The position numbers and the translations under genes were made by a program. Positions 23,929 through 35,484 of a stretch of DNA of 64,000 bases are shown in pieces. The stretch covers positions 859,501-923,500 of the forward strand of contig NC_085092.1 in assembly GCF_963422355.1 (NCBI RefSeq), in the 5' to 3' direction. Source of the stretch: Corticium candelabrum (Eukaryota; Porifera; Homoscleromorpha; Homosclerophorida; Plakinidae). Numbering within the stretch: the first letter of the stretch is position 1; each line of letters starts with the position of its first letter. Under the pieces are notes generated by a model, which was given only the letters and a program-made list of their open reading frames with translations, made no database searches and had not been told where the DNA came from.

Positions 23929-24319
23929 CCTTGCTGTATTGTCTTTTACAATATGTAATAATAATCTGATCCCGCCACTACTCGATGTTTATGATTGCCT
24001 TTGACTGCATCAATTAAGGCTCTATTGTCTCGGGCGAGCCTCTGATCGACTGTGTATACACACTGCTCTAGCTGATCTTGCTTTTTAACTGCTGCTTTGA
24101 TTGATGAGATCTACTGCAATAAATTCACAAATATATCTCCGGCTTTAAATTTGCGTATTCAGCCATCATGCAGCTTAGCTGTTTTCTCTTCTGTTTTCAG
24201 ACTGTTCTTCTGTGCAACGCGAGATACTCCCATTTACTTCATTGATATTCAGAGGTTTTATACAGTGTCACAGCTTAGCGAAATTATTTATTTAAGCGTT
24301 GGGTGATCTTTTTTGCGTT

Positions 24320-24640
24320 TCATCCATTCAGGATATTAATTCTTGCGGGGGACATTGAAGCTACAATTTTCTTGACGTGCTCAATTATTCTGCGTGCCGC
24401 TCTTGTTTGAACTTGGGGTTTAGCGCAATCGTCTTTTACGGCGTTGGAATCCATAAACTTTGGAAATCGAGTGCAGATGATAGTCGATAAGAGCGGAGTC
24501 AAAGAGCACATTCCAAACGACATCCCACGCGTCTGATTCTTCTTGAGTAAACCTTCCACTAGTTACGAAACCAAGGAATTGATTCTTTTGTGGCATTTGG
24601 CGCTAGCCAGTCGGTGGATTATAGTTCCCTTGTGTCCAAG
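24320..24640 (-). pseudogene. Unrecognised reading frame, decayed in left arm
   Basis: Homologous to the open frame in the right arm at about 28694-28926 (LASAKCHERINQCLGFVTSG ...). The left copy has a small deletion at about 24575 that breaks that frame. The alternative frame (MEGLLKKNQTRG...) is open in both arms but shows no known domain. Confidence 0.3.
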
Positions 24641-24652
24641 TCTTTATCACCG

Positions 24653-25175
24653 ACAGCAATTGAAGTTTTTGTTTACGGTTTTGACATAATATTGACAATT
24701 ATCTTTCTCAATGTTGACGGTACCATCGAAACTTCGTCTCGCTGACGAATTGGTCACATTCTGGAAAAGAGAACACGAGAAGCAAGAGTTTCGACATGCA
24801 CACGTTGACGTTCCATCCCCCGTTTTACCGATAAACACGACCGTTCGCTCGATATAGGAGCTATCCCACACACTGCATGCGTATAGCAGCTCTAGAGTGT
24901 AAGCAATCGCAGACGTTAAGCACTTTCGCCAGCTGTTTACTGATTCTAACTTGCAGCACACTCTATCTCAAATTCTATTCTATGCGACTGAAAATGTGTT
25001 CTATTATACTTACATTCTTTCGCTGTGCACGAGATAAAGGTTAAGTAAGAAAGTTGTGGACAAATCGTTGGACGAAATCTCACTTCTCTCTGCATAACGT
25101 TTCTGATAATATGATGCAGTTTCCTACAGATTTCTCCTACTTCACTTGCTTCGTGAGTGACAAGAGTAAGTATTC
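24653..25175 (-). CDS. Candidate small cysteine-rich spliced gene, left copy
   Basis: A minus-strand exon at about 25172-25013 (TLVTHEASEVGEICRKLHH ... SCTAKE) ends at a consensus donor GAATGTAAGT. A second exon, after an acceptor ATAGAG, runs from about 24958 to the TGA at 24653 (CCKLESVNSWRKC ... NKNFNCCR) and contains about ten cysteines. Joining them keeps one frame. The 5' exon and start are not identified; the 3' splice site before exon A is weak. The right-arm copy (28180-28695) carries a stop (CAG to TAG) and indels. No family recognised; a secreted or adhesive protein is only a guess. Confidence 0.35.
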
Positions 25176-25856
25176 TATATATAAATATTAGCTTATAAGT
25201 GATAGATACACAAGCACGTGATATCCAAGTAATCGAAAAGTGTGCAACCCCCGCATATAACGCTTAATGAATAATCGCCTATGCTGATATTTGAATGGCA
25301 ATTCTGTATCTACTTATGACGAGCTGTTCACCTTCATCGACGTCCGAAGACAACGCACGACGCAAACACACATCTCGCTACATCTCGCTAGACAGAAAAA
25401 CGGTCAGATCGTGGGCGTCTTATAATTTATATTTATTGCACAACTTATCCACGCTCTTGCGTTGTAAGATTTTTGTATACTCTTGACATACAACTGCGTA
25501 TATGGCCACCGTCCTATACGAAATCATCGCTCAGGGTTGTAGATTAATTAGTCCATCACACGTGATCAGTCTCTGTATGCAGTAATGGGAGGCAATCAAT
25601 TAACTTAATAGTCACTTCTGACATGAAGGGTTAGACGAGAAGCACGACCTTCTTACAAAAGATCCGAAAAGTGTGTGTGTAGATATACCGAATTCGATTG
25701 TATACGACTGTTTGTACGTCTAGTAAGCCCGCAAATGGTGCGAGTCCGTTGGTGTAGTGGGCGTAGCTATAAAGAATCTAGTTCAGATGCAGGTACAGTA
25801 TCATGTAATGCATATATACGTTTAAATTTACTACAGCTTCCTGCGGTTGTTTTAAT

Positions 25857-27502
25857 ACAAAAGTCAGCTGCACACCAATCTGCAAAAAAACACATAGCTA
25901 GCTAATAGATTCTGGCAAAAGTTGTCATATTGTGTATCTTGAATAAAAATCGAAAGGACCTCCTAGATTGTATGTTTTACTAATGTCCACTTTTCCTACA
26001 ATTTATTTAAAACCAAATTCATTAATAAATAATTTAGTAAAGTTTGTCTCACTTATGGCATCATACTTCCTGCAATCAACGGACACTGCAATTGTAAAGT
26101 TCCACTGTCTGAAAGTTCTGAAGAGAGTGACAGGCGCCATGTCAGGATACTTGGCAGATTTCATAAAAAATTTGTTAGTTCCAACTAAGTAAGTGATGAT
26201 CTTCCCTACATTGAACAAAACAGCAGATACACCTGGCTGAATGTGCAGTACGTACGTCTCCATGCAGTATGTACTCGATCAGTTAGTAGAGGTCGATACC
26301 TTAATTAATTGATCTCTACGTCTACGTTGCTTACTTGGAATAAATGTCACGTTAAGACTTGTTTTTTTTCGAGTTTGGAAAAACGAAGATCCTGTAATTT
26401 GCAACTGAAATTTCTCTAGTCCGGAACTATCTGTTGGAAAAAACGTTTACAACAGTTACAGTATTATCAAGTCTGTAAAGTGTATAGACCGGTTGCAGTA
26501 GGCGTGAACCTACGCACGTGCGCACGTCTTGGAGAACATTTGGGACTTTAATATCACAATGAAAACTTTTGTGCTGTTGTGGGTTACGGCAACCGTGTCG
26601 ATCGTGACAGAGACATTAGTTTCGTTTGTTCGCCAACGATTGTGACGGTCAAAGACGAGAAATTTCGAAATCTGACGGAACGGCGACGAGGGGCGTGGAT
26701 CACTGCTATCAACAGAAAAGACCTGAAACAGGTCAGTTTGAAGTACACACGCGTCTGTTCCGATCACTTCGTAAGCGTAAAATCTTCTTGCATGCAATGA
26801 AAGACCAAATAAATCCGGATTAGGTTCCTAGTAAAAAACTGCGGTATCCGTCAAGGCATTCATTGACGACAGAAAGGTACGAACGAGTACAGCAAAGGAA
26901 TGCAAAGAGACTGCGATTAGAAGAAGACGACTCCATTTGATTGCAGTGCATGTGCAAGCGAAATTACAGACAACACTGAAACTGATGACAATGTAGTGCA
27001 TGGGAGCGCTATGTAGCATGCATGCAGACCGATAGTAGTGAAGATGTTGACAGGCGAAAGAAGCCGTTGCACTGTCTTCAGGAGGAACTGGCAACACTAG
27101 ACGGCATTTCGATTTCACAGCAGTTTGCTTTCAAAGAAAACAATTTATCCATCGTGGATGCTGGTTGTCGCTGCGATCACACGTCGATCTAGTTTGGTTG
27201 AGTTATCTCTACTTGTACTATTACAAGTCACAAACGGTGCTGTGACAAGTGTTTCTAGAAAGCTGTGGCTATACGATATAGACAATATGAAGTAATTTGG
27301 TATAACTAAACATGATTTATTGGCAAAGTGAATTAATAAATTGACACGTTTGCGTAATTAAATTTCTTAATTATTGTTAAATTATGAGCCTTCGCTTTTC
27401 GATGGGTTGGACAGTCTGGTGATCACAAACTTGACATTTACCGAAATTACCGGATGATTTGCACAAGAACACATTTCACCAACTTTCTCTGTTGTGCATG
27501 TC
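25857..27502. other. Unique spacer between palindrome arms
   Basis: This ~1.65 kb is not repeated in inverted form. It contains an unrecognised minus-strand frame (26003-26263), a THAP relic and a receptor-gene fragment at its right end. The rest is AT-rich sequence without features. Confidence 0.75.
26561..26945 (+). pseudogene. THAP-domain protein relic
   Basis: The frame FCAVVGYGNRVDRDRDISF ... GAWITAINRKDL ... YTRVCSDHFVS follows the THAP zinc-dependent DNA-binding domain: N-terminal Cys, central AW, terminal C-x2-H before F. The second zinc-binding Cys is replaced by Tyr (CAVVGY), and a frameshift plus a stop (near 26821) separate the domain from its continuation (VPSKKLRYPSRHSL, to about 26940). 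THAP domains occur in P-element-type transposases and host regulators; which one this was cannot be told. Confidence 0.7.
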
Positions 27503-27536
27503 TTTAAAACAACCGCAGGAAGCTGTAGTAAATTTA
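27397..27536 (+). pseudogene. Fragment of a third receptor-gene copy at the inner palindrome edge
   Basis: The sequence TCGATGGGTTGGACAGTCTG through AGGAAGCTG matches codons about 140-182 of the right receptor gene (30418-30543), with an 8-bp addition and scattered substitutions that break the frame. Its last ~30 bp are also present at the left arm's inner end, so the arm boundary lies inside the fragment. Confidence 0.8.
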
Positions 27537-27867
27537 AACGTATATGTGCATTACATGATACTGTACCTGCACCTGAACTAGATTCTTTATAGCTACGCCT
27601 ACTACACCAACGGACTCGCACCATTTGCGGGCTTACTAGACGTACAAACAGTCGTATACAATCGAATTCGGTATATCAACACACACAATTTTCGGGTCTT
27701 TTGTAAAAATGTTGTGCTTCTCGTCTAACCTTTTAAGTTAAAAGTGACTATTAATTGATTGCCTCCCATTACTGCATACAGAGACTGATCACGTGTGATG
27801 GACTAATTAATCTACAACCCTGAGCGATGATTTCGTATAGGACGGCGGCCATATGCGCAGTTGTATG

Positions 27868-28059
27868 TCAAGAGTATACAAAAATCTTACAACGCAAGAG
27901 CGTGGATAAGTTGAGCAATAAATATAAATTATAAGACGCCCACGATCTGACCGTTTTTCTGTCTAGCGAGATGTAGCGAGATGTGTGTTTGCGTTGTGCG
28001 TTGTGTTCGGACGTCGATGGAGGTGAACAGCTCGTCATAAGTAGATACAGAATTGCCAT
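27868..28059 (-). other. Open frame shared by both arms (right copy; left copy 25295-25486 +)
   Basis: 63 codons, MAILYLLMTSCSP..., with four replacements between arms. No domain is recognised, and conservation of the frame is no better than that of the surrounding DNA, so it is probably not coding. Confidence 0.15.
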
Positions 28060-28179
28060 TCAAATATCACCATACGCGATTATTCAGTAGGCGTTATATG
28101 CGGGGGTTGCACACTTTTCGATTACTTGGATATCACGTGCTTGTGTATCAATCACTTGTAAGCTAATATTTATATATAG

Positions 28180-28695
28180 AATACTTAGTCTTGTCACTCA
28201 CGAAGCAAGTGAAACAGGCGAAATCTGTAGGAAACCGCATAATATTATCAGAAACGTTATGTAGAGAAAAAGTGAGATTTCGTCCAACGTTTTGTCGACA
28301 ACATTCTTACTTAACCTTTATCTCGTGCACAGCGAAAGAATGTAAGTATAATAGAACACATTTTCAGTCGCATAGAATAGAATTTGAGGTAGTGTACTGC
28401 AAGTGGCGAAAGTGCTTAACGTCTGCGATTGCTTACACTCTAGATTTGCTATACGCATGCAGTGTGTGGGATAGCTCCTATATCGAGCAAACGGTCGTAT
28501 TTATTGGTAAAATGGGGGATGGAACGTCAACGTGTGCACGTCGTCACTCTTGCTTCTGATGTTCTCTTTTCCAGAATGTGACCAATCCGTCAACGAGACG
28601 AAGTTTAGCAAACTCGATGGTACCGTCAACATTGAGAAAGATAATTGTCAATATTATGTCAACATCATAAACAAAAACTTCAATTGCTGTCGGTG
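28180..28695 (+). pseudogene. Right-arm copy of the cysteine-rich candidate gene, broken
   Basis: Matches the left-arm exon pair. The first exon has an in-frame TAG (near 28260) and an extra A nearby. The second has lost part of its start and has a stop replacing SCFS (near 28558) plus further indels. It keeps a clear TTAG acceptor (28185-28188) that the left copy lacks. Confidence 0.4.
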
Positions 28696-28926
28696 ATACG
28701 AAACTTGGACACGAGGGAACTATACTCAAGTGTCTGGCTAGCGCCAAATGCCACGAAAGAATCAATCAATGTCTTGGTTTCGTAACTAGTGGAAGGTTTA
28801 CTCAAGAAGAATCAGACGCGTGGGACGTCATTTGGAATGTGCTCTTTGGCTCCGCTCTTATCGATTACCGTCTGCACTCGATTTCCAGTGTGTATGGATT
28901 CCAACGCCGTAAAAGACGATTGCGCT
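28694..28926 (+). other. Unrecognised open frame, intact only in right arm
   Basis: Frame LGHEGTILKCLASAKCHERI ... YGFQRRKRRLR, about 75 codons, no known domain. It lies directly after the cysteine-rich frame and could be a further exon of the same locus. Confidence 0.25.
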
Positions 28927-29665
28927 AAACCCCAAGTTCAAACAAGAGCGGCGAGCAGAATAATTGAGCACGTCAAGAAAATTATGTAGCTTCGATATCT
29001 CCCGCAAGAATTAATATCCTGGATGGATGAAACGCGAAAAAGATCACCCGACGATTAAATGAATCACTTGGCTAGCTGTGACACTGTATACAACCTCTGA
29101 ATATAAATGAAGCAAATGAGAGTATCTCGCGTTACACAGAAGAACAGTCTGAAACAGAAGAGAAAACAGCAAAGCTGCATGATGGCGGAATACGCAAAGC
29201 TGGAGATATAAATTGTCAATTTATTGCAATAGCTCGCATCAATCAAAGCAGCAGTTGAAAAGCAAGATCAGCTAAAGCAATGCGTATACACAGCCGATCA
29301 GAGGCTCAACCGAGACAATAGAACCTTGATGCAGTCAAAGGCAATCATAAACATCGAGAGGGGAGTAGTGGCCGGATCAGAATATTATTACATATTGTTA
29401 CAATGTAAGAGACAATACAGCAAGACTAATATCATAATAACATATACATGTACATACTGTATGCGCTTGTGTTCTATTCACGAGTGTACATATCATTATA
29501 CTCATATATTGCTAAATGTTGCAAATAGATTACAGGACCTCAGTGTACAACTTCGCTAACATGATAGAACAAGGAATCGTCACAGCATGAGATGGCTGAA
29601 AAAACTTAACTTAACTAAGCAAATTGCCACTCTTTCATTTGAATCACTCTAGCACTTTCCCAATT

Positions 29666-29675
29666 CTATAAAAAC
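29666..29675 (+). promoter_or_regulatory. TATA-box-like element, right receptor gene
   Basis: CTATAAAAAC about 330 bp upstream of the ATG at 29999, at the same offset as in the left arm. Confidence 0.35.
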
Positions 29676-29998
29676 TATACAACTTTCCTCCCTGCTAACA
29701 CACTGTCCTCAACTGATACGGTATCTAGAGCATAGCTGGGTTCTCAATCTGTGACGGTCAGCAGTCCGTTCCTTGCTGATCTATCAGGGTTGTGTCGCTC
29801 TGAAAGCAAAACTGCACGTGACCAAATATCTAAGTCGATGATAACTTTTCTGTCTATTTGAAGACGAGGTTTATAAACTGGTAACCTAATAATTATAGTA
29901 GTAGTAACGTCTGAGGCAGTGCAATAATTGATGTTCGAAATGTAATTTGCATACTACTGTAGTGGCGGGCTCCAGAGGTCTGATACGCGAGACTTGCA

Positions 29999-32900
29999 GT
30001 GATCGAGATAACGGCTCTGAGTAGGATGCAAGACATGTGGCAAAATGATGCGTTTCGCCTAGTTTTCGTCTTTTTTCTCTCTCCACTGATTGTAGGAGAT
30101 GTTGTAAGTCGTGTTTACTACATTTCACCTGCCGACGTTCGTGATACATCATCTAGCCCGTCTTCTTGCGGAAACAAAACGGCTCCTTGCAGCAGTCTCA
30201 AGTCCGCGATGGAAGACATGAGAACCATTGATGTGGACAACTCTACTGATGTGCACTGTTACGTCGTCTTCTCACCAACTGTTCATTTGGTGGAGTACGG
30301 CACATTGATGGGCGTGGCCAAGTTTCTGGGCAAACTGAATGTGACCTTGATGAGTAAAGATCGTGATCGGACGAACATAACGTGCATTGGAAAATCAGCT
30401 CGTGCGGCTTTGGTTTTCGATGGTTTGGACAGTCTTGTGATCACAAACTTGACATTTAGCGGATGCTTTGCACAAGAAAACGGTTTGCCGACTTTCTCTG
30501 TTGTGTCTGTGAATAACAGCAGGAAGCTGATGGTAAATTCATGCAGATTTTTCGGAAACAAAGGAATTGGTATTGAAGTACAGAATGTCTACGATTCAGT
30601 AGAAATATCCCATTGTAAGTTTATTGGATCAACTGCTACTAGTACTTCGGTTGGAGTCCAAATTTCTCTTGATCACAATTTGCCATCGACTTCATATGCA
30701 GTCGTAATCACAATAGAATTTTGTCAGTTTTTGAATTTAAGTGACATACGAATGACACAGACAAACATTTGTGCTGGAAATGGTACAGGAATTTGTCTCC
30801 TAGGAAACCTCACAACGTACAGGTATCCAGTAAATGTATCCATTTTGTCATCAGTCTTTGACAACAACATTGCAGTAAATGGTGCTGGTGTCTACATTAA
30901 TGTGGACTCATCACCTGATAACTTTCGTGTTCTGATTGATGATTGTGTTTTTTCCAACTGCCGTAGTCAGAGTAATGGCTATGTAGAGCATCAAGGGCAC
31001 ATTACAAGGGAAGGATATGGAGGAGCAATTGCACTGTTGCTGTCTGGAAAAAGCAAAGGTACTATTAATATTAACAATTCCTTGTTAGATTCAAATTACG
31101 CAACCCTAGGAGCTGCAATTGCAGTTTTCCTGGCTGACTATTCTACTGAAATTCAAGTTGCAATAGCAAAATCAAACTTTACAAACAATTTGGCTAAACA
31201 AGGTGGTGCACTTTCATTGAATAATATCATGAAGACAGAAAAATGGCCAATGCCAACAAAATGCCATGGCACATTGTTTGTTGGAAACAAAGTGTTGACA
31301 GGTGGGCAAGGTAGTGCGTTAGTTGCTTTTTATGTGGACGTATCTCTAACAGGCGTGACAAAAGTGAAATCCAATAATGGATCTGCATTTCTAATTCTTG
31401 GACATTCTTGGGTGATTGTATCTGATTCAGTCACATTTTCTGAAAATCATGGTCTCCATGGTGGGGCAATACACTTGCATGAACGATCTGCAATTCGTGT
31501 CCACAAAGGTGCAACACTAAGTTTTGAAAACAACACTGCATATAGTGGTGGTGCTCTGTTTGTGAACAATAATGTTGTCTCCAAAGAATGGCATTTGCTT
31601 GGCCCTACTGCACGGAATCATCGCTGTTTCATAAACCCATTCAGTTTTGATGCTGACTACTCAAGAATTCATTATAACGAAGAACAACTGAATGCAACAA
31701 TCAAGTTTGTCAACAGCAAAGCAGATATAGTTGGTAGAGGTGGAGCTATCTATGCATATTCATTGGACGTTTGTGCATGGCAACAAAGCAGTGGGCTGAA
31801 CCTTACACATGCACTCAGATCATCTAGCTTTTTGTATGTCAACAATCAGCCCAACGATATTAGGTCCCAAATGTCTACAATCAATGCTACACTGGAAGCT
31901 GACACGATAGACCACAAAACCGAACATCATCTGTTGAACAGTGACACTCGATGTTCTGATAATAGAAATGTCTATTGTATTACCCCTGGTATTTCATATA
32001 TTCTGAAAGCTAGGGGACACGATTCTTTTGCTTATGATGTTTCTGGAGCAGTAATAGTCAGAACAAATACTACAAACATTAATATTTCACGTTATCACCA
32101 CCTGTTAACTCATCCAGAAGGTCAAAATCAGGAATTCCAATTTACAGCTGGTGTTGATTGGGCGAGCTTACACATTGCCGGTTCTCCAAACACAACAGCA
32201 GAAATTTTAGTTAGACCTCAAATGTCATCCTTCCAGCAGGTCTTCATTGTCAGGCTAATCAATTGCTTTGCTGGTTTTCGATATGATTCAAAGTCTCGAA
32301 CCTGCAAGTGTGATATTGGTAAAGGCAAACACAATCATATCATGGAATGTCGATACTATGGTGAAGTAAGAGTGCAAGCTGGATTTTGGATTGGTCACAT
32401 TACTAACAATGGACCTCTTGTATCATACAGTTGCCCGGTTGGTTATTGCTCTTGCCATAGTGACAGCTGTTGGTTTGATCCACGTGTTCGACCAGATACA
32501 CAATGTACTAAAGGACGTGATGGAACTCTCTGTGGAAAATGTGCTGAAAACTACAGTGCAACATTTGGTTCACTCTATTCTAAATGTGAACCTAACTGTA
32601 AGAATGAATACAAGTGGGAGCTTCCTTTACTGGGATTAGTCTCAGCCTTTGTAGTGGTCGCTGCAGTCTTTGTAGACTTAGATGTGGCTTCTGGTGTACT
32701 CCGCTCATTCGTGTTTTACTTCCAGATGGTTGGATTTACACTAAATGCAGTTGCGCCGGGTGGAATTCTCTCTCAGAAATGGGTTGCTTACTTTGCTGGC
32801 ATTGCCAACTTGAACATCCGGGAGGGTATATGTATGTGGGAGAACATGACACCACTTCACAGTACTGTGCTCCAGTACTTTATGCCAACGTGCATCTTTG

Positions 32901-33787
32901 TCTGTATGGCTATCTTTGTCATCTTGGCTCGAAAGTTTCCTCTTATGGCACGAATTCCTGTGCTTCGTGCATTTTGGAGTTTATTGACATTGACTTATGT
33001 TAGTATATCATACACAACATTTATTCTTTTGCAATGTGTGCCATTAGAAGATGGAGATGATTACTACTGGTATGGAGATGCTACCGTTAGATGTTTTAAT
33101 GGTCAACATACTAAATTTGCCATTACTGCTATCATTATTGCAATTTTCTACGTTATTCCATTTCCTTTCTTTGTAGCATTTGGTTTGCCTTGGATTACCA
33201 AACTCAAACCAGTATCTGACATCAGTCTTCAAGCTTTCAAAGGGCAGTATTGGTGGGGAGAAGGTTGGAATTTTGGTCGAAGGCTTCTGCTAATTGTTAT
33301 TCATTGCTTTTCTGGTGAACCACATCTCCATCAGACACTGATGATTATTTTCATTTCTGCTTTTCTTTCATTTCACGGTCAGCTTCAGCCTTACTTTTGT
33401 ATTCGTGACAATATTGTGGAGACATGTCTTCTTTTCAATCTTGTTGTTGTGAATGCACTGCAGATGCACACATTTCGCACCCCTGTGCCATCCTACATTA
33501 CAGAAACTCTGTTTCTTGTTCCTTATGTTGCCGCTTGTTTTTGGTTCCTTTTCTATGCTTGGCAGAGATATGGAAAGAAAGGGGGAAACGAAGAACGGAA
33601 AAGCAAAACCCCACATGGGAATAAATCCAGTCATAACACTGATAGTGGTTCCCTGGAAATGCAGCCTTTAAACATGACTAATGGCGGCAAATCCAACCGG
33701 TCTATATCACTTGATAAAGATCAGATAATGGATGAATCAAATGATGCGCTGCGCGAGCCTTTGTTGGGTCTTATGTGCAATCAGTAA
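29999..33787 (+). CDS. Receptor-like beta-helix/multi-pass membrane protein, right paralogue
   Basis: 1,262 residues, one exon, same architecture as the left paralogue: signal-like N-terminus, beta-helix repeats, cysteine-rich module, seven to nine membrane segments, short charged tail. By eye the last ~370 residues differ from the left copy at only about a dozen positions, while residues ~160-640 differ at roughly a hundred plus a two-residue indel. In one checked stretch (30880-30970) most base changes are replacements. Around 33235-33385 the two genes are almost identical, silent sites included. The hydrophobic core, cysteines and GGA turns are kept, so both proteins look functional. Transcription runs away from the palindrome centre. 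Confidence 0.88.
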   Translation: MIEITALSRMQDMWQNDAFRLVFVFFLSPLIVGDVVSRVYYISPADVRDTSSSPSSCGNKTAPCSSLKSAMEDMRTIDVDNSTDVHCYVVFSPTVHLVEYGTLMGVAKFLGKLNVTLMSKDRDRTNITCIGKSARAALVFDGLDSLVITNLTFSGCFAQENGLPTFSVVSVNNSRKLMVNSCRFFGNKGIGIEVQNVYDSVEISHCKFIGSTATSTSVGVQISLDHNLPSTSYAVVITIEFCQFLNLSDIRMTQTNICAGNGTGICLLGNLTTYRYPVNVSILSSVFDNNIAVNGAGVYINVDSSPDNFRVLIDDCVFSNCRSQSNGYVEHQGHITREGYGGAIALLLSGKSKGTININNSLLDSNYATLGAAIAVFLADYSTEIQVAIAKSNFTNNLAKQGGALSLNNIMKTEKWPMPTKCHGTLFVGNKVLTGGQGSALVAFYVDVSLTGVTKVKSNNGSAFLILGHSWVIVSDSVTFSENHGLHGGAIHLHERSAIRVHKGATLSFENNTAYSGGALFVNNNVVSKEWHLLGPTARNHRCFINPFSFDADYSRIHYNEEQLNATIKFVNSKADIVGRGGAIYAYSLDVCAWQQSSGLNLTHALRSSSFLYVNNQPNDIRSQMSTINATLEADTIDHKTEHHLLNSDTRCSDNRNVYCITPGISYILKARGHDSFAYDVSGAVIVRTNTTNINISRYHHLLTHPEGQNQEFQFTAGVDWASLHIAGSPNTTAEILVRPQMSSFQQVFIVRLINCFAGFRYDSKSRTCKCDIGKGKHNHIMECRYYGEVRVQAGFWIGHITNNGPLVSYSCPVGYCSCHSDSCWFDPRVRPDTQCTKGRDGTLCGKCAENYSATFGSLYSKCEPNCKNEYKWELPLLGLVSAFVVVAAVFVDLDVASGVLRSFVFYFQMVGFTLNAVAPGGILSQKWVAYFAGIANLNIREGICMWENMTPLHSTVLQYFMPTCIFVCMAIFVILARKFPLMARIPVLRAFWSLLTLTYVSISYTTFILLQCVPLEDGDDYYWYGDATVRCFNGQHTKFAITAIIIAIFYVIPFPFFVAFGLPWITKLKPVSDISLQAFKGQYWWGEGWNFGRRLLLIVIHCFSGEPHLHQTLMIIFISAFLSFHGQLQPYFCIRDNIVETCLLFNLVVVNALQMHTFRTPVPSYITETLFLVPYVAACFWFLFYAWQRYGKKGGNEERKSKTPHGNKSSHNTDSGSLEMQPLNMTNGGKSNRSISLDKDQIMDESNDALREPLLGLMCNQ

Positions 33788-34245
33788 CAGCTTTGATGGT
33801 CAATTTTATAGCTATTGTTGTCTGTCTCTACTTTTAATCAAACAACTGGAAGCAAACGAACGATTCATGATATACTACATTTTCATGTATACGTTGATTT
33901 GTGATGTATGCTTTGACTCTTACTGAAACATGTTTGCATTTAATTAGCATTTATGGCGCTTATACTTTAACCGTAACGAAATCACTGCTTCTGATTAGTA
34001 ATACTCTTGAATGACTCTACTGTGTGTACAGTGTATATAGCCCGGTCTTGTCCAGATTCACTATTTATCAACCCAATGGTATTGTTAGCTAAACTAATTG
34101 TATCTCATTTACATCCATTTATTAGTGTAGTGACTGTTTTACGCGCGGACAAGTACCTTGAGTCAGACTGAGGAAGGTTACCGGCAAGTACTGTAGTGAT
34201 CTGAAAATGGCTCACGGTAAGTCGCTACGTTGTGTTATTGTCTCA
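33788..34245 (+). other. Downstream flank of right receptor gene
   Basis: Closely matches the left arm 18330-18789 in inverse. No gene and no clear AATAAA signal close to the stop. Confidence 0.5.
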
Positions 34246-34250
34246 CTATT

Positions 34251-35484
34251 CAGGCGCGGATCCAAGATTTTTGAAAAGAGGGGATTGCAAGGTTTGATAG
34301 ACCACGCCTACTTCAGTCAACGCATCTGTATTGTTAGAGGTGCAAATGGCCCAGGCTTCTTACAGCTTAGCTAAAGTAAATGGCAACAACTATGGCAACA
34401 TATCTCTAGCAATGTGTCATGTTATAAACTTCCTAAATCATCAAAACTGTCTAACAGAATCTAACTGCATCATGCATAGACTACTGCTAAATAATGTTAA
34501 GTAAGCTACGGTGCAACTATGTCTCTGTCAAGCAAAGACTGTATGAACAATCTTCGTGGATGATTTTGTACAAACTTCGTCGGCTGGTATCCGGTCTTTG
34601 TAATGCATGGCGATAACTGATAGGTTTGCAAGACGCTCCTCTGCCATAGTAGATCTTGCTTAATTAAGTCTTCAGTCTCCTCAGTAGAGAAAATGACCTT
34701 TCTGCTTCTGCACTTGTGATAGGCAGTGTACATGCTATCAATAGCAGACGATGAACATTCGGGTACAACCGAGAGTCACAGGCTCCCAAGGCCAGGAGAA
34801 GGTTAATTAATTGTTGGGTATGGCCTTTTGAACTCTTGCTCTCTTTTCTTTGCTTCTTGCATTTCCTGGTATTTACTTTGCCATACTGACTGCCATCTTC
34901 TCACTTCACCTCCTAGAGACTTCGGGAATGGAAGTTCGGCTTTTCATTGGGTCAACGTCGGAACGAACCAGAAGGGTAAGCACTAGACACAACAATGCTC
35001 GGACATTATCTTGCTCACCATTAGATCGTTCGTGCATCTGAAGAAGCAGGAAGTCTAGGAGGGCCGGGTATCGCAACAGATCGTTTGTAGTGCTCAATCG
35101 GACTCCGACTGCTGGTAGGTGTATTGCTCCGGTTTCGCTGTAAGTTCATTTTTCTTGGAACAGATTCAACGGATCCAATCCTGTCTGCGAGTCGCAGAAT
35201 GTCTTGATACCAGATGTCAAAGAGGTTGTGTATATCCTGCCTTGTTGCCTTCATTCTTTCAGTTACGTACTGAGTGAACCATTCCTTACGCAACAAAGAT
35301 ATCCTGGTCACGAGTCTGGAGTTTCGCTGCCAGATGTCTCACTTCGTCAAGAATCTGCTTAGTTATTTTTTAAATTAAATTCTGGAAATGAGCACAATGC
35401 GGTATCAAGACCTTGTGCTTTAACTCCGAGGCCAACTAAAGGGGGGTTGCAACCCCCACAACCCCTACCCTAGATTCACCATTG
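34251..35484 (-). mobile_element. Decayed hAT (DUF4371-type) element, right arm only
   Basis: Flanked by a perfect 5-bp duplication CTATT (34246-34250, 35485-35489). The left arm has the single, empty site at 18281-18285. The termini CAGGCGCGGATCC... and ...GATTCACCATTG are imperfect inverted repeats (CA..G..GxATC). Minus-strand fragments show hAT transposase pieces: NTPTSSRSPIEHYKRSV (35100-35160), FLLLQMHER, and a C-terminal dimerisation-region remnant at about 34506-34733. Frameshifts and deletions make it inactive. Confidence 0.82.
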
